Assembly (NCBI RefSeq): GCF_049306965.1
Contig: NC_133194.1
Span: 8,929,001 to 8,993,000 of the forward strand
Direction: 5' to 3'
Length of the DNA stretch: 64,000 nt
DNA from: Danio rerio
Lineage: Eukaryota > Chordata > Actinopteri > Cypriniformes > Danionidae
A program made the translations under genes and the position numbers. This document shows positions 20,550-33,500 of the stretch, piece after piece. Position 1 is the first letter of the stretch, and each line of letters starts with the position of its first letter. Under the pieces are notes generated by a model. It did not search any database, was not told where the DNA came from, and saw nothing but the letters and a program-made list of their open reading frames with translations.

Positions 20550-22150
20550 TGTCACATCCGTCAGTGACCACCTGAGGGCACTGTAGTGCATCAGGACTCA
20601 GAAAGCACTACAGCGTCCCAGAAAGACCACAATTCCATACATTCCACGCGCATACACCGGAACACATACACTGACCTGTCATCACATCTGTTCTGTGTTA
20701 CCGTTGATTATCTGGACTATATATTCCATCATTCCACCGTTGTTTGTTATCGCATCATTTGTCTTTCATGTCTCCAGTTCCAGTAAGTCTGTTATTCCGA
20801 GTTGTTGTTCTTGATCTTGTTCTCGTATCTTGCTATAGTCTAGTTTGTGTTTATCTGTCTTAGTTTCTAGTTTTGTTGTTTATTTGTCACTTTGCACCTT
20901 GATATTTTTGGAATTTATGTTCACTGTTTTTGCACTATATTATATTAAAATCTGCACTTGAATCCGCAATCTTTTTGTTCTCGTTTTGTTATTGTTTTGA
21001 TCACGCATAACGTGACAGAACGACGCAATCACTATGGATTCAGCAGATAATATTCTAGTGTGAATTAAACAGGGTAACCGCTCCGTTGAGCGTTACGTTA
21101 AAGAGTTTTTTGGATCTGGCTCCTACCAGTAGTTTTAGTGATTTACTGCTCATGATGTTTTTTCGGGGAGGACTTGTAGAGCCCGTACGATCCAAAATGC
21201 CGCCATATGAGGAGGATTGGAACCTTTACCGCTTCATTGAATCAGCTTTGTTGATCGCTGGCTCCCCTCTCTCTGTTGCCCTGAGGGAGGAGAACCCTCA
21301 GGAGGGAGGCCTGGTTGGAGGGCAACAGAGAGTGATATTTTCAGGGCCAGCTGATTTGTCTAAGGGAAGGAGGAGAGAGGCTGGACTGGAGTTGCGGACT
21401 TATCCGCGTCGCGCTGTCCGGAGACCACCCTTCTCGGAGCCTCTGGAAAGTCTTCTGGATCTGTGTGATACACCAGTGTCCGCCCTAGTCCTACAATGCC
21501 TGCCAGTGTCGGTTCCAGCTCCAGAACAGGCTCCTTTTTCTGCCGACAGCGCTCTCCCTCAGACAACCAGACGGAGGAGGCGTAGGAAGAAAACTGCCAA
21601 TGCACCAGAAAGTCCACCAGTGTCCCAGAGTGCCCGCCAGTGTTGGCTCCAGCCCCAGAGCGCCCGCCAGTGTTGCCTCCAGCCCCAGAGCGCCCGCCAG
21701 TGTCGGCTCCAGCCCCAGAGCGCCTGCCAGTGTCGGCTCCAGCCCCAGAGCGCCCGCCAGTGTCGGCTCCAGCCCTGCCGGCGCCACCCCAGCTCCTCAC
21801 CCTGCCGGCGCCACCCCAGCTCCTCACCCTGCCGGCGCTACCCCGGCTCCTCGCCCTGCCGGCGCCACCCCTGCCGGCTCCAGTGCAGCTGCCTCCTGTT
21901 TCGCCGGCTCCAGTCCAGCTGCCTCCTGTCCTGCCGGCTCCAGTCCAGTTGCCTCCTTACCCGCCGGCTCCAGTCCAGCTGCCTCCTGTCCCGCCGGCTC
22001 CAGTCCAGCTGCCTCCTGTCCCGCCGGCTCCAGTCCAGATGCCTCGTGTCCCACTGGCTCCAGTCCAGTCCAGCTGACTCTCCTGGGCCCCCCTGCCTAG
22101 TGTTTTCTGCAGAAGAAACATTCAGCCTGCATATGCAATACATTTAGACA
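20550..22150 (+). mobile_element. LTR retrotransposon fossil: 5' LTR plus gag, Ty3/Gypsy-like, broken
   Basis: An LTR of about 468 bp runs from TGTCAC (20550) to GTGACA (21017), a perfect 6-bp terminal inverted repeat. It is followed by a gag-like region at about 21034-22100. The gag N-terminal part has a FLDLAPTSSFSDLLLM-like segment as in fish Gypsy gags, and the C-terminal part is proline-rich and repetitive. Pol and the 3' LTR are absent, so the element is clearly broken. Confidence 0.75.
21611..22075. repeat. 30-bp tandem repeats in the gag fossil
   Basis: Five or more 30-bp units of the type CCAGAGCGCCCGCCAGTGTC (first 20 bases) run from about 21611 to 21775. Three units of 27 bp follow, then about seven 30-bp units of the type CCGGCTCCAGTCCAGCTGCC. 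Because the period is a multiple of three and the sequence is GC-rich, several frames on both strands stay open; these are not separate genes. Confidence 0.9.
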
Positions 22151-22152
22151 AA

Positions 22153-22553
22153 TGTATGTATTGACCAAGACAAAAACAACCCTTGCCAAAATAGCATACA
22201 TAAGGAGAATCATTTAGAAAGTATGAAAACAACATGATCATGTGCAAACACATGTTGGTAAGCACATGCTATATGACCTTTAAGATATGTAAAAACAGAA
22301 AAACATACAGCCATTAATTAAAAAGCAAGGATACTATTGGAGCCGGGAAATGGCGTGATGCTACACGACATGTCATGACGACCATGGGAAAAAACTCTAT
22401 ATAAACTGTGGGTTTTTGAACATTGATAGGAGAAAGATCGATCAACCAACTTTGCTGTCACAATAAACTGCTTCAACTTGAGAACTTCGAAGACCTCAGC
22501 CTCTTTTTTGAAACTTAGAAGATATCCGTTGAGATCCAGTACACCTTTCCACA
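22153..22553 (+). mobile_element. Solo LTR with 5-bp target duplication, upstream of gene B
   Basis: A 401-bp TG...CA element is flanked by ACAAA at 22148-22152 and 22554-22558. In plus orientation it has TATATAAA at 22398-22405 and AATAAA at 22462-22467, the normal LTR promoter and polyadenylation layout. It lies about 180 bp upstream of a candidate splice donor (22733) of gene B. The family is not identified. Confidence 0.8.
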
Positions 22554-22559
22554 ACAAAA

Positions 22560-22732
22560 GCAGAAGAGAAACTTTATCTTTCCCTTTAGTATGTTTCTCT
22601 CTTTAAAAGACCACACCCAATGATGACTCAGAGCTAACACACAGAATAGTAGCAATCCTGTACTTCATTGCTCTTGGCAGTCGTATCGGCAGGAGTGTTC
22701 TGTCCTTCAGACGTTATCCAGAGAAATAAAAG
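22560..22732 (+). other. Candidate 5' non-coding exon of gene B
   Basis: The sequence ends AATAAAAG followed by GTAACT, a good donor. The next acceptor (TTTGGCAG ending 23277) leads into the endonuclease exon. The transcription start is unknown; it could lie in the LTR just upstream. Purely a splice-signal prediction. Confidence 0.35.
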
Positions 22733-23325
22733 GTAACTTTTCTTTTAAATTATTATGATGCTTAGAAGTGAACTACAGTTACAAAATATATGTCAAAAAT
22801 TTATACTGTCTTATGTTTGCTTTTTCTAAAACAATCTAAATAAACATTTAGAAATTTGATTCCTCTGTTAATTTTAAATTTTCTGATACAATAATGTACA
22901 TATTTGAAAAAGGTCAACTATGTGTTCTTTGTGGGACACTGGGAAATGTGAAACTCTGGCAAATGTGAAAATAAATAAAATAATGGAAACAGATGCAGAA
23001 GAATATATTCATGTTTTGTCTAATATGTTATGGATACAATTTAAAGACACTTGTTTTTCAAGACGTATCACTGTATTATTAATATGAATGCATCATATAA
23101 GCAGGGTGTGGCAATTTACAGAAAACTTTTTTAAAAAGAAAAAATGTAAATCTTGAATACAATTAATACAAATATGTGTCAAACACAAAATGCTTTTATT
23201 GCTGTCAGAATGCAAGACAATTCTCTCAGAATGCAAAACAAAAACTTCCTACTATCCATCGCTCTTTGTTTTGGCAGTGAACTTACAAAGCTGAGGATCT
23301 TTGATCCATCAAAGCAGATCTGTTG

Positions 23326-24983
23326 ATGGCTTCACACACCATAAACTTCATCACGTGGAATGTTAATGGACTTAAACAAAACAGAGATCAGAAATTTCAA
23401 GAACTTCAAAATGCTGACATTGTTTTCTTGCAAGAGACTCACATTGGTGTACGAGATAAACAGATAGAAGATTATAAAAAAGATTGGGTTGTTTTCTACA
23501 CAAAGTACACCTCCTCCAGCAGAGGAACTGCCATTTTAGTGAGGAAGAGTTTAGATTTTGAATGTATAAGTCATGACAAAGATAACAGGGGAGCTTATGT
23601 TGTGTTGAAATGTAAACTGGCGGGTCAGAAGTACACTCTGGTGAGTGTTTATAACCATCACACCGATGCAAAAACTCTTGATAATCTTTCAAGATACCTG
23701 CAGAAAATGACCACTGGGCTGCTGGTGATTGGTGGAGATTTCAACACGATTCTCAATCCGTTTATCGACAAAAAGAATAATTCAAACAAGATAGCAAATA
23801 AAAGAAATCAGAAAAATCTGCACTTGTTTGTGGATAAATTCATGAAATCTCTTCAGCTGGCTGATGTCTGGAGAAGAATGAACCCTGTAAAGCAGGATTT
23901 TACCTTCTACATAAGAGATCGTCCAGTGTCTAGACTGGATTACTTCTTCATTCCAGATGAATGCATGTGGCGAGTAAGAAGTTGTGAAATCATGAATTCA
24001 AGGTCAGGAGAGCTCAAAGATCACCAACCTGTGTCTTTAGAGATCAACTGTGTCTACACAGAGCCTCTTCTGATAGATCAAACACAGTTACATTTCAAAA
24101 TATTTAACAGCAAAAAACTACTTTTGACAGATGAAACCAGTTCATTACAGTGTGAAGAAAGCTCATCTGCAGTCAGTGAAGTTGACATTGTGTCAGCAGT
24201 TCAGTCACTTCAAGTGTCAGACACTGTAAGACCAGACGACATCCCAGTGTCCTTCTATAAAGACAACATCCGGGATGTAATTCCATACATAAAGATGCTC
24301 TATGACGGAATCCACATGGGTGAAGTCAACTGCTCTGAATTGTATTTTCAAGATCCACAGGATGATATCCCTCACTTTTTTAATGCCGACTACCTCATCA
24401 TTGCAACAATTCTGGCAAGACGTCTCGATGATTTCTTAAAGTCTCAGTCAAAAGGGACAATTAAGGATACAGCAATTGTTATGATCACTCCCAAAACAGT
24501 CTGCACTGAAGCAATGCTCTGCTGTCTAAAGGATGAAATTGAGGACTCACATTCAGTTCTTTATCAAGACTTTCTCATTGTGCAAAATCTCCTCAGAGAT
24601 TCAAAATCTTTGGAGTGTGTGGGCTGCCCACTGAAGCCAGTACTCACAGCTTTAAAACTGAAAAGCTGCGCCTTAAAGTTGTGTAAGAATTTAGAAAATT
24701 ATGCAGTGCATGTTTTCAAGACAAATGTGATCATTTGCATCCCATCTGAAGACCTAGATAAGATGCATGCTATGGAAAGCAGCAACAATGAAGAAGAATA
24801 TGATATTATGACATTATTCAGAGGACAAAGTGTTGAGGGTAATGAGTCTGCAAGTGAAGATTATGATGGACTGAGTGACGACACAGAGGAAAACTGTCTT
24901 GGGTATAGCAATACACTTTTTGAAGACAGTGTTGGGTCAATTGAACATGAGGGAAAATCTAAATCAATTGAAAGTGATGGAAG
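23326..24983 (+). CDS. Endonuclease exon of gene B (LINE-derived APE domain)
   Basis: A single open frame from ATG 23326 gives 553 residues. Residues 1-241 are an L1-type APE endonuclease: WNVNGL (Asn14), QETH (Glu37), VYNHH (Tyr109), GGDFN (Asp138, Asn140), FTFY (Thr193), SRLDYFFI (Asp205) and KDHQPV (Asp232, His233). The usual Ser before Asp-His is Lys231. Residues about 281-375 resemble the N-terminal part of LINE reverse transcriptase (RPDDIPVSFYK, NADYLIIATILARRL). The catalytic YxDD region is absent and a novel acidic tail follows (480-553). The frame meets TGA at 24985, but AAG/GTGAGG at 24983/24984 is a near-perfect donor. Splicing to 27610 restores the frame (codon AGG). It could instead be a LINE relic that is open by chance. 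Confidence 0.7.
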
Positions 24984-27496
24984 GTGAGGATATTGAAGAT
25001 GGCTAATAATATATAGCAGACTTTATTATAAGAAACATAAAACACAATGGAACTTTGGGCACTTTTAGGAGATTCTCAGCTGCAGTGATCCTCCTGTGTC
25101 TACTGTACACTGTAATTCGTGTGGGTTAGTGTGTTTCCCTATTGGACAAATTAATTTTCATCTGCCTAATTCTAAAGGTCTACGAAAATTTACACCAAAC
25201 ACAGTGGTGTCACACTTTTAATAACCACTTGTAGACTACCAAATGTACATAGAATGCATTCACATTATGGCCCAAATTAACTAAATGGCAAGTTTGCACG
25301 AGAGCTCAATTCCAAAAGAGCACTGATGGGCATGGATGAGTTACTGACAGTATGCAAGTTAAACAACACAGATGTAAAATCTTATGTACATATCAACCAA
25401 TGTAATATGTGCAGTGCAAATGAGCTCAGTGGCTAATAAGCAGAGTAGATGCTCATAAAATGCAGGTGATTTACTAAGAACAAGCTTTTTTTTCTCTACC
25501 GGGAGATAACGAATGCAAATTTATGGTAATTTTGTACTATGGTGCGCTCAGTCACCTTTGATTAGTGGATAATCCAAGTTAAAATGCAGACTTTTAAAAC
25601 CACAGTAGGACAAAAATTAAGGGCTGGTCTAGACCTGGTATTCTGTGACTCACCCTAGTTGTGTGTTCCAAGTAGGGTTGTAACGGTATGAATTTTTTAC
25701 GGTATGATAATCGTCTAAAACAATACCATGGTTTGATGGTTTCGCGGTATACGGTATTAAATAGTAATTCTCATAGCAAAGACCCTGAAAAGAATAAGAA
25801 CACGTTTTCTGACTGAACAAAGGTTTTATTTCAACAAACTTTTGAAAGAACCATTTTAATTGAACTATAGAAGTCTTTTATAAAAATAAACAGAAAAATT
25901 TACCATTTTAATAAATTAAATTAGAAGGAATAAACAAGCAAGGTCTTTTAAGATTAGACAAAAATAAACTTAAACTGTCCTTCCTTATAAGCAGGATAAA
26001 TGGGAGACCAAAAGTGCAATACCAAGTTTATGGCCGTAAACATGTATTTAAAGCGTTGTTTTTTTCAGTCTAGGTTGTGATGAAGAAATGTAAGCATGTT
26101 GAGATTTTCAGGACTTAATCTTGACCGCTGAGGTGAGAGAATGTGTCCACTTGTACAATGAACAAATAAAAAAATAAGAAAATAATAAATAATGTGTCAA
26201 AGTCCAAATAAACATGGTGCAAATCCTCAGTAAAAAAAATAGATATAAATATTTACTATACTATAAATAGTTACATAACGAAACTAGATTCAATATGGAA
26301 CATCCTCAGGTTTTATGTGCCAGCATGGATATGGTTGTCTGTGGATATGGATTTGGATATGGTTGTCTGCAATGCAGACAAACAGCTGCACCTTCATTTG
26401 AGTCTTTTGAAAACAGCAAGAGCAGCAGTTCGTCTTTGCTGTGTCACTGTTTTGTCATGTTTCTGTGCTGCTGTGCATGCAAAAGTACTTAGTATGAGAA
26501 TTATTTCATGCAAAACTTTTTTTTTTGGCGTTTTATTTAGCCGCGCATAAATGTATGCCTATCTCTCATTCCGTGTTGTTCAAAAAGCTCATTGTTGGTC
26601 CACAAACAAAAGCGAAACCTATGCTTATTGGTTGTGATATAGCGAGTTTGAACCAATCTGGGCATGGAGGGAGGACAATGCATCAATGTATCATGTCTGG
26701 TTTGTCCGGAGACACAGTGACGAGCGTTTCTTTGTCAAATCAGCGTTGTCAAATTTTGATGACGTAACCGCACTGATTCCGGAGGCTCTGAAAGTCCGCG
26801 AATGTTATGTGATACAGCACTGGAAAGCTTGACTGGAAAGATTCTCTTCTTTATGCCAATCTTTGAATTGTATGAATCGGATCAGCGGATCAAAAGTTAT
26901 TAAACATTTAAGAGCAATACTTATTTTTAGCCACGGACGGCTGTCTCGGTCTTTAAGGGTTAAAACCGTTGATATGCAATTGTTCATGGTATGATAATCG
27001 TGCACGTTCAAATCGTGGTAGACCGTCATACCGGTATATTGTTACAACCCTAGTTCCAAGTTATCTTTTAATTCCTGAAGGACATTAAAAATCACATGGC
27101 TTGTGGAACATTGGAAAACAATATTTTCCAATGTTCCTCTGGCATTACAATTGTATTGCTCACTCTCTGTTCTCTGTTGTGCATCCAATAGCTTCAACAA
27201 CTGCAGCCATTTCATGTGCCACACTAAAGACATTCTTTTTTAGGATTTAAACATTGGCACAAATACCTAGAATTTGAGGAATGCAAATCTTAGTAAATCA
27301 TATTGCGTGATTCATTTAAATACTTCTTGCATAAATTTTGCATCTGATTAGGTCAATAAGGTCAGATAAAAAATAGCTGTGTCTATGCCTTTTTAGTGCT
27401 ATCCTTCTCTGTGCATGTTTATTAAATACCAACAATTCTGTTTTAAAGCCAAAAAAGATGGTTTGTGCTAGTGCAAGCAGTTAGTAAATCTGCCCT

Positions 27497-27534
<38 letters not shown>

Positions 27535-30500
27535 TGTGTGTGTGCTGTTGGGAAGAGTTCTACATCTTTTGTTCATTATTTTAAATAATTAATTACTTAT
27601 TTACTGCAGGACCACCATGTATGCAGTTGTAACCTTAGAAGAATCAGAAGAGGTGATGGTGACAGCATCAAACTGGTTGAGCGAAGACAAAAAACAATGT
27701 TACTGGCCTCCATACAAATCATCAGAGAAATTCATAGAAGCTGTTCAGAAAGGATTAGCACCTCAAACAGGAGAGAAATCTTGGGAGAAATTAGCTGTCC
27801 TGTTTCATGAAGAATATGGTACCATTTCTTACTTTAAAGAGTCAACTTTTACTCTCAATGAGTTCTCAATAATAAAATATTTTCTTATCTTACTGCAGGC
27901 ACTTATGAGGAGGCCAAGGAAAAACAAAAAGAATTGAATGAGCAGACAGAACAGTAAGTAATGTATTCTCATTGTATTTAAGTTGGTATAATACATGTGG
28001 TTTTTTGGGTGTGCTCCAACCGCACAACTGGGATTTAAAATCTGGTCTTCTCTTAGTTAGCTAACTATTTAAACTGCTAAATAATACATTTGGGATTAGC
28101 ATGATAACAGAAAATTGAGAATACAAATGATGCTATACTGTAGTTATTTAAATTATCTGTTCTGGTCAGGTATTATAATAAATTTTTTTTTTTACAATTT
28201 AGCAGATTTTTTTCCCTCCCGTAAACATTTGATATGGTAAGAAGTGAACGCCTAACTGACTATTGTGTGTTGAAGCTTTTAAACCACGTATGTTACAACT
28301 ATCCCCATGTAGGGTTGTTTCCTATTCCCTCCCAATGGAAGCATTTGTTGGTATTTATTAGTAATATTATTTATGTTATTATTATTTCTTATAAACAGAG
28401 CAGCCACAGCAGTGAATCAAGTGACAGAAACCTGTCCACTGTTTCCTGGGCCATCATTAGGATTTTCACAGAATGCCAGTGGTAGGCCAAATAATAAAAT
28501 TTTATTTACCTCACATAACATATCGGCTTCCCATAGATAAAACAATTTTTATTCTGTACAAATTGTATATTGTATCTCCCTACCCCTAAAGCCTGATTTA
28601 TACTTCTGCGTCAAGTGACCGGTGTAACCCACGGCGCATGCCTTGGCTTTGCATTTATACTTCTGTGCGCTGTCTCTGTTGGTCTGCATTAACACTTCCG
28701 AAACGCTAGTGGGCAGTGAGGTGTAAATGTTCCTCCGTGTCGAGTTTTTTCTCTTCTGTTTTGTGTTTCCTGAACACTTCCTGGTTGTACAAGTAACTCA
28801 AACTAGCTCATTTTGAGGCAGAAACCGGCGTACATGCAACAACTTTAACTATGAGGTGAACACAAAACAAAACTTTCCATCCGGAGCTCCTTCACGGGAC
28901 TCTACACTTGTATACAATCGCTACATTGGGCTCGCGCCATTTGCGCGGCTCTCGGTCCCGCCCCGACTCGTCAGGGCTACCAAGCCGACCAATCACAGAG
29001 CTTGTGCTACGCGTTGTTGCGACGTGTAGTTACATTTTTTGAGAGGTGCACGTCAGTGACAACGACGGCCACGGTGAAGGGCTATGTGTCAGCGCCGTAG
29101 CATACGCCGGTGTTTGACGCAGAAGTATAAATCAGCCTTAAATGTTCACATGTAACATTCTGGAGTTTTATATTTTCTAAATAATTTATTTAGTGTGATT
29201 TATGAGCTGTTTTCTCATTGGGAAAAATGTCACCACAGGGTCCAAAGTATTTAGCATTGCTGTACTTGCCGGGACAACTTTAGAAATACAAGGTACACAT
29301 ACACATGCACACAAACTAACATATGTATTTGCATGCTGTTTGTACTGTATTTTAGAAAGGAATTAGTTTTAAGCATATGAAAAATTCCTAGTTTTCAGAG
29401 GGGGGAATATAAATGCTATGTGGAAAAACTTCCACTACGGGGATTTTGCCAGAAAGCCAATCATCTAAAAAGTAATGAAACGGACCAATGAAAAACCAAA
29501 GAATTGGCTGCGTCAGCATACGCAGTTGGCAGCAATCACAATCAGTTGTGAATACAGATGCCAGCCATGCGAATGAACTTTTCTAGCTGGAGAGCTAAAC
29601 TCAAGCTGTCAGCTAAGGAGCAATTACTGTGGCGAAGGAACATAGCATTTTGTTTTCTCTGCCTCAGAGATCGAGGGTTACATAGTAACCGTTTCATTCC
29701 CCAGCAGGAGGGGAAAGTCAATGTTGTGTTGAAAAACTTCCACTATGTTGAAATGTATGGAAAATGCCACAGGGATTGAACCTTACCATGTTGCTGCTAA
29801 GAGATTTGCCAGGCTCCAGCGTAAGTACACTATCATCACCAGAAACGCAGCCCTCCAACGTGTCCCTTGGCCCTAACTAACCCTTGTTACCTGTAAAGCG
29901 GTTAAAGGCTTATTTATATTTTTGGGGAGTAGTAAAAAATACACCTAGTTAAGATCTAGGAATTTAAAAATATTACAGTTGAGATATCGTGCCAGTCCCA
30001 AATGGGGAGGATGCTGCGGAGGTCACCTGCTGCCCCAATGGGGAGACCTGGTGGCAAGAAGACAAATGGACTATCCCTGAGAAGAGGGAGCACACATATG
30101 AAGGATGGTTAGCGGGGAGGGAGGACACGGGCCCCCCAGAGGGGGGAACTATACTTAGAATGTGGGCTGACTGAGCGGGCATGCCAACAACGTAATGGGC
30201 CAGGCACCCAACTCCTCTGCTGAATCAGGTGTTGGGGGCCTCGGAGGAAATCTGTAGGATTCACTGAATGGGGAACTCAACTGAGCAGGGTAAGAAAAGC
30301 AAACACATGCCTGTGTTAGAGACAAAAGCACAGCAACTGTTTTAACACAGTACAGAATTTCCTCATTCACTGGCAATATCCAGCTCAAGTGGGGAAAATT
30401 GGCTCCACTCAAAGTTTACAGAATCTTTTTTATTATCAAATTTATTAGGTGTCACCCAGCCGCAGTTCTACAGATGTCTGTTAGAGAGGCGCCGTGTGCT

Positions 30501-33500
30501 CATGCATAGGAGGAGTCGATACTCTTAGTTAAGTGAGATCTCACTCCCGGGGAACGTGGCTCACCCTGCCACTGAAAAGCGAGGGAGACACAATCCACTA
30601 TCCCAGGGGTGGCCAACCCTGTTCCTTGAGAGCCGCCTTCCAGCAGATCTCAGTTGCAACCTATATCAAACACACCACGTCCTGTTCAGGTCCTAATTAG
30701 TAGGTTCGATATGGGTAGCATCTGAAATCTGCAGAAAGGTGGCTCTCCAGGAACAGGGTTGGCCACCCCTGCACTATCCAGTGGGCCAACCTCAGTATGG
30801 ATATGATACTTCACGTTCTCAGAGAGGGAATTATAGCAATGCCAATCTCTCAGAGCAGGGGGGACAGCCTTAGTTCCAGCCAGCTGAAGGAGGATAGCAT
30901 CACACTGATCTGGCATGTACAAGTCCTTCTCGGACAGAAGTACACCACACCGTGAATTGAATTGAATTGAATTGATGGTGTTAACTATCGAACTGGTAGG
31001 TCACCTAAGACCTCAGCGCTCCATCTATGGACCACACGTGAGGTTCCAGAGATCTGGACATGATTGCTAGATGGTGTCTGTCCCAAAGAAAGTGTTTCTT
31101 CAAATAGATATGCCAGGGAAGGCGCGTCACGAGCCGAAATGCAGGTCCGGTTGAGCCAGAGAGGCGCAAAAAACAAGTGCACCATCACGCATCCATAACC
31201 ATGGACAGCCAAGGGTGGAGCCTCTATTCTCATGGGCGTGAAACTGCTGTGAAAGCTACGTGAACTTACCGGCAAAATCCACATTGTGGACGTTTTTCCA
31301 CATAGCATTGAAGTTCCCCTCCCGCTGGGGAACATCTTAATAGATTGTTTTGCAAAAGTGAATTGTTATAGTGAGTACAAAACGTTCGAGGTTACTAAAG
31401 TAACCCTTCGTTCCCCGAGGAGGGGAACGGAAGCACTATAAGTGGATTTGATGTTCTAAATCCACGTATGGGAGGATTCAGTTCAGAAACCGCTCGTCTG
31501 AAAGAGTATTGAACGGGCCTATGAAAGCAATGAATTGGCAGCGCAAGCTTGCGCAGGTGTGCTGCATCGCCAATTAACTGAGCATATAAACACACCTGGC
31601 GCTAGCAAACGCTATCCTTTTTAAGCTGAAGAGACTTTTAACAGCTAAGGGACAGTCATTATGGCGACGGAGTATAGTGCTTCCGTTCCCCTCCTCGGGT
31701 AACGAAGGGTTACTTTAGTAACCTCGAACGTTCCCCTTCGGGGGGGAAATTCAGCACTATAAGTGGATTTGATGTTTTAAATCCACGTATGGGAGCCCAT
31801 TGTAAGCGCCAAAATGACTGCACCTTACCAACACCCACCATGAGAGGGCAGTCAGGCAAGCGTGACGCACCCAAATCATGAGAGGCGCGGTCCTCCAACG
31901 TGCCCTTGGCCTTGGTGCCAAACTTATCCCCACTTCAAAAGAAGCTTTACGGTATAGGTATATTTTTTTGGGAGTCGCTAGCGTCTAGATAATTCTAGGA
32001 ATATACGACAGTACGTTGGGAAGCGTGCCATCCCAGTAGGGAGGATGCTGCGGAGACCATCCGCACCCAATAGGGAAACAAATGGAATTACATATGGACT
32101 AACCCTGAGAAGGGGGAGTGCGCATAAGAAGGTGGTTAGCGGATGGGGAAAGCACGGGTCCACCCAGGGGGGGAACTTAACCGTGGCGGAAAAGCATATG
32201 GGGATCACCAGCGGGGATCGGCCATAGCAGGCACCTATACCCAAAAACGCGGGCTGACCAGCGGGCAGACCTAACGTAGTGGGCCAGCGAGTGACTCCTC
32301 CGCTGAGTCAGTGCTGGGGGCCTCGGAGGAATCTGCAGGGCTCACCGAATGGGGAACTTTACTGACAGACAGGAGGGTGCACATCTTTCCGTGTTAGGGA
32401 AAAAAGGCACCGCAAGCGTGCTACAACACCCACCAAGTTGTTTCCTCAATGACCAAAGGTCCCTAACACCCTTGAGGAAACCGGCTCCACTCGCAGATTA
32501 TAAAACCTTGCAAATGTGTTGGGTGTCGACCAGCCCGCAGCTCTACAAATGTCTGTTAAAGAAGCGTCGCGCGCACACGCCCAAGAGGATGCAACGCTCC
32601 GAGTGGAGTGCGCACGCACTCCCGGGGGGCGGGGCTGACCTCTGCTCAAATAAGCACATGAAATGGCCTCCACAATCCAGTGGGATAAACGTTGTTTAGA
32701 CACGGCACTTCCCTGCTGCCGTCCGCCATAACAGACAAAGAGCTGCTCAGAAGATCTAAAGTGCTGAGTACGGTCCACATAAATGCGCAGGGTGCGAACT
32801 GGACAAAGTAAGGAAAGGGCTGGGTCTGCCTCCTCCGGGGGCAGCGCTTGCAGGGTTACTACCTGATCTCTAAAAGGAGTGGTAGGAACTTTGGGCACAT
32901 AACCCAGGCGGGGTCTCAGGATAACGTGAGAAAAATCCGCCCGAATTCCAGGCACGAGTCACTGACCGAAAATGCCTCCAGGTCCCCGACCCTCTTAATG
33001 GAGGCCAACGCGATCAGCAGAGCTGTCTTCAGGGACAGAAATCTTAAGGATGCTGTATTGAGTGGCTCGAAGGGATCAAATCGCAGGCTCGTGAGAACGA
33101 GGGCGAGATCCCAAGAGGGCGTGAGAGGGGGGCGAGTTGGATTAATCCGCCTAGCGCCTCTGAGGAACCGGATGATGAGGTTATGCTTTCCCACGGTGCC
33201 GCCAGCCACCGCGTCACGGTGAGCGGAGATGGCGGCAACGTAAACCTTGAGAGTGGAGGGTGACAGCCTGCTATCCAGCTTCTCTTGAAGGAAAGAGAGC
33301 ATAACACTGATCTGGCAAGATCGGGGGTCTTCTCTGCGAGAGACACACCATTCAGTGAATAGACTCCACTTCAGGGCGTAGGCGCGCCTCGTAGAGGGGG
33401 CTCTAGCCTGAGTGATGGTATCGACCACCGCGGGCGGCAGGTTACCTAAGTCTTCCTCGCGTCTACGGACCACACGTGGAGGTTCCAGAGATCGGGGCGA

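Noticed and set aside
21601-22075. CRISPR-like array
   Set aside because: The units are contiguous repeats without unique spacers and the host is a vertebrate.
21360-22143. Several overlapping frames on both strands, some over 150 residues
   Set aside because: Shadows of GC-rich 30-bp repeats in an LTR-element gag fossil.
23323-23325. TTG as start of the endonuclease frame
   Set aside because: The next codon (23326) is ATG, and a TTG start has no support in a vertebrate gene.
28234-28485. 83-residue frame over the linker exon
   Set aside because: It uses a frame and acceptor that do not fit the neighbouring exons; the phase-consistent exon is 28399-28481.
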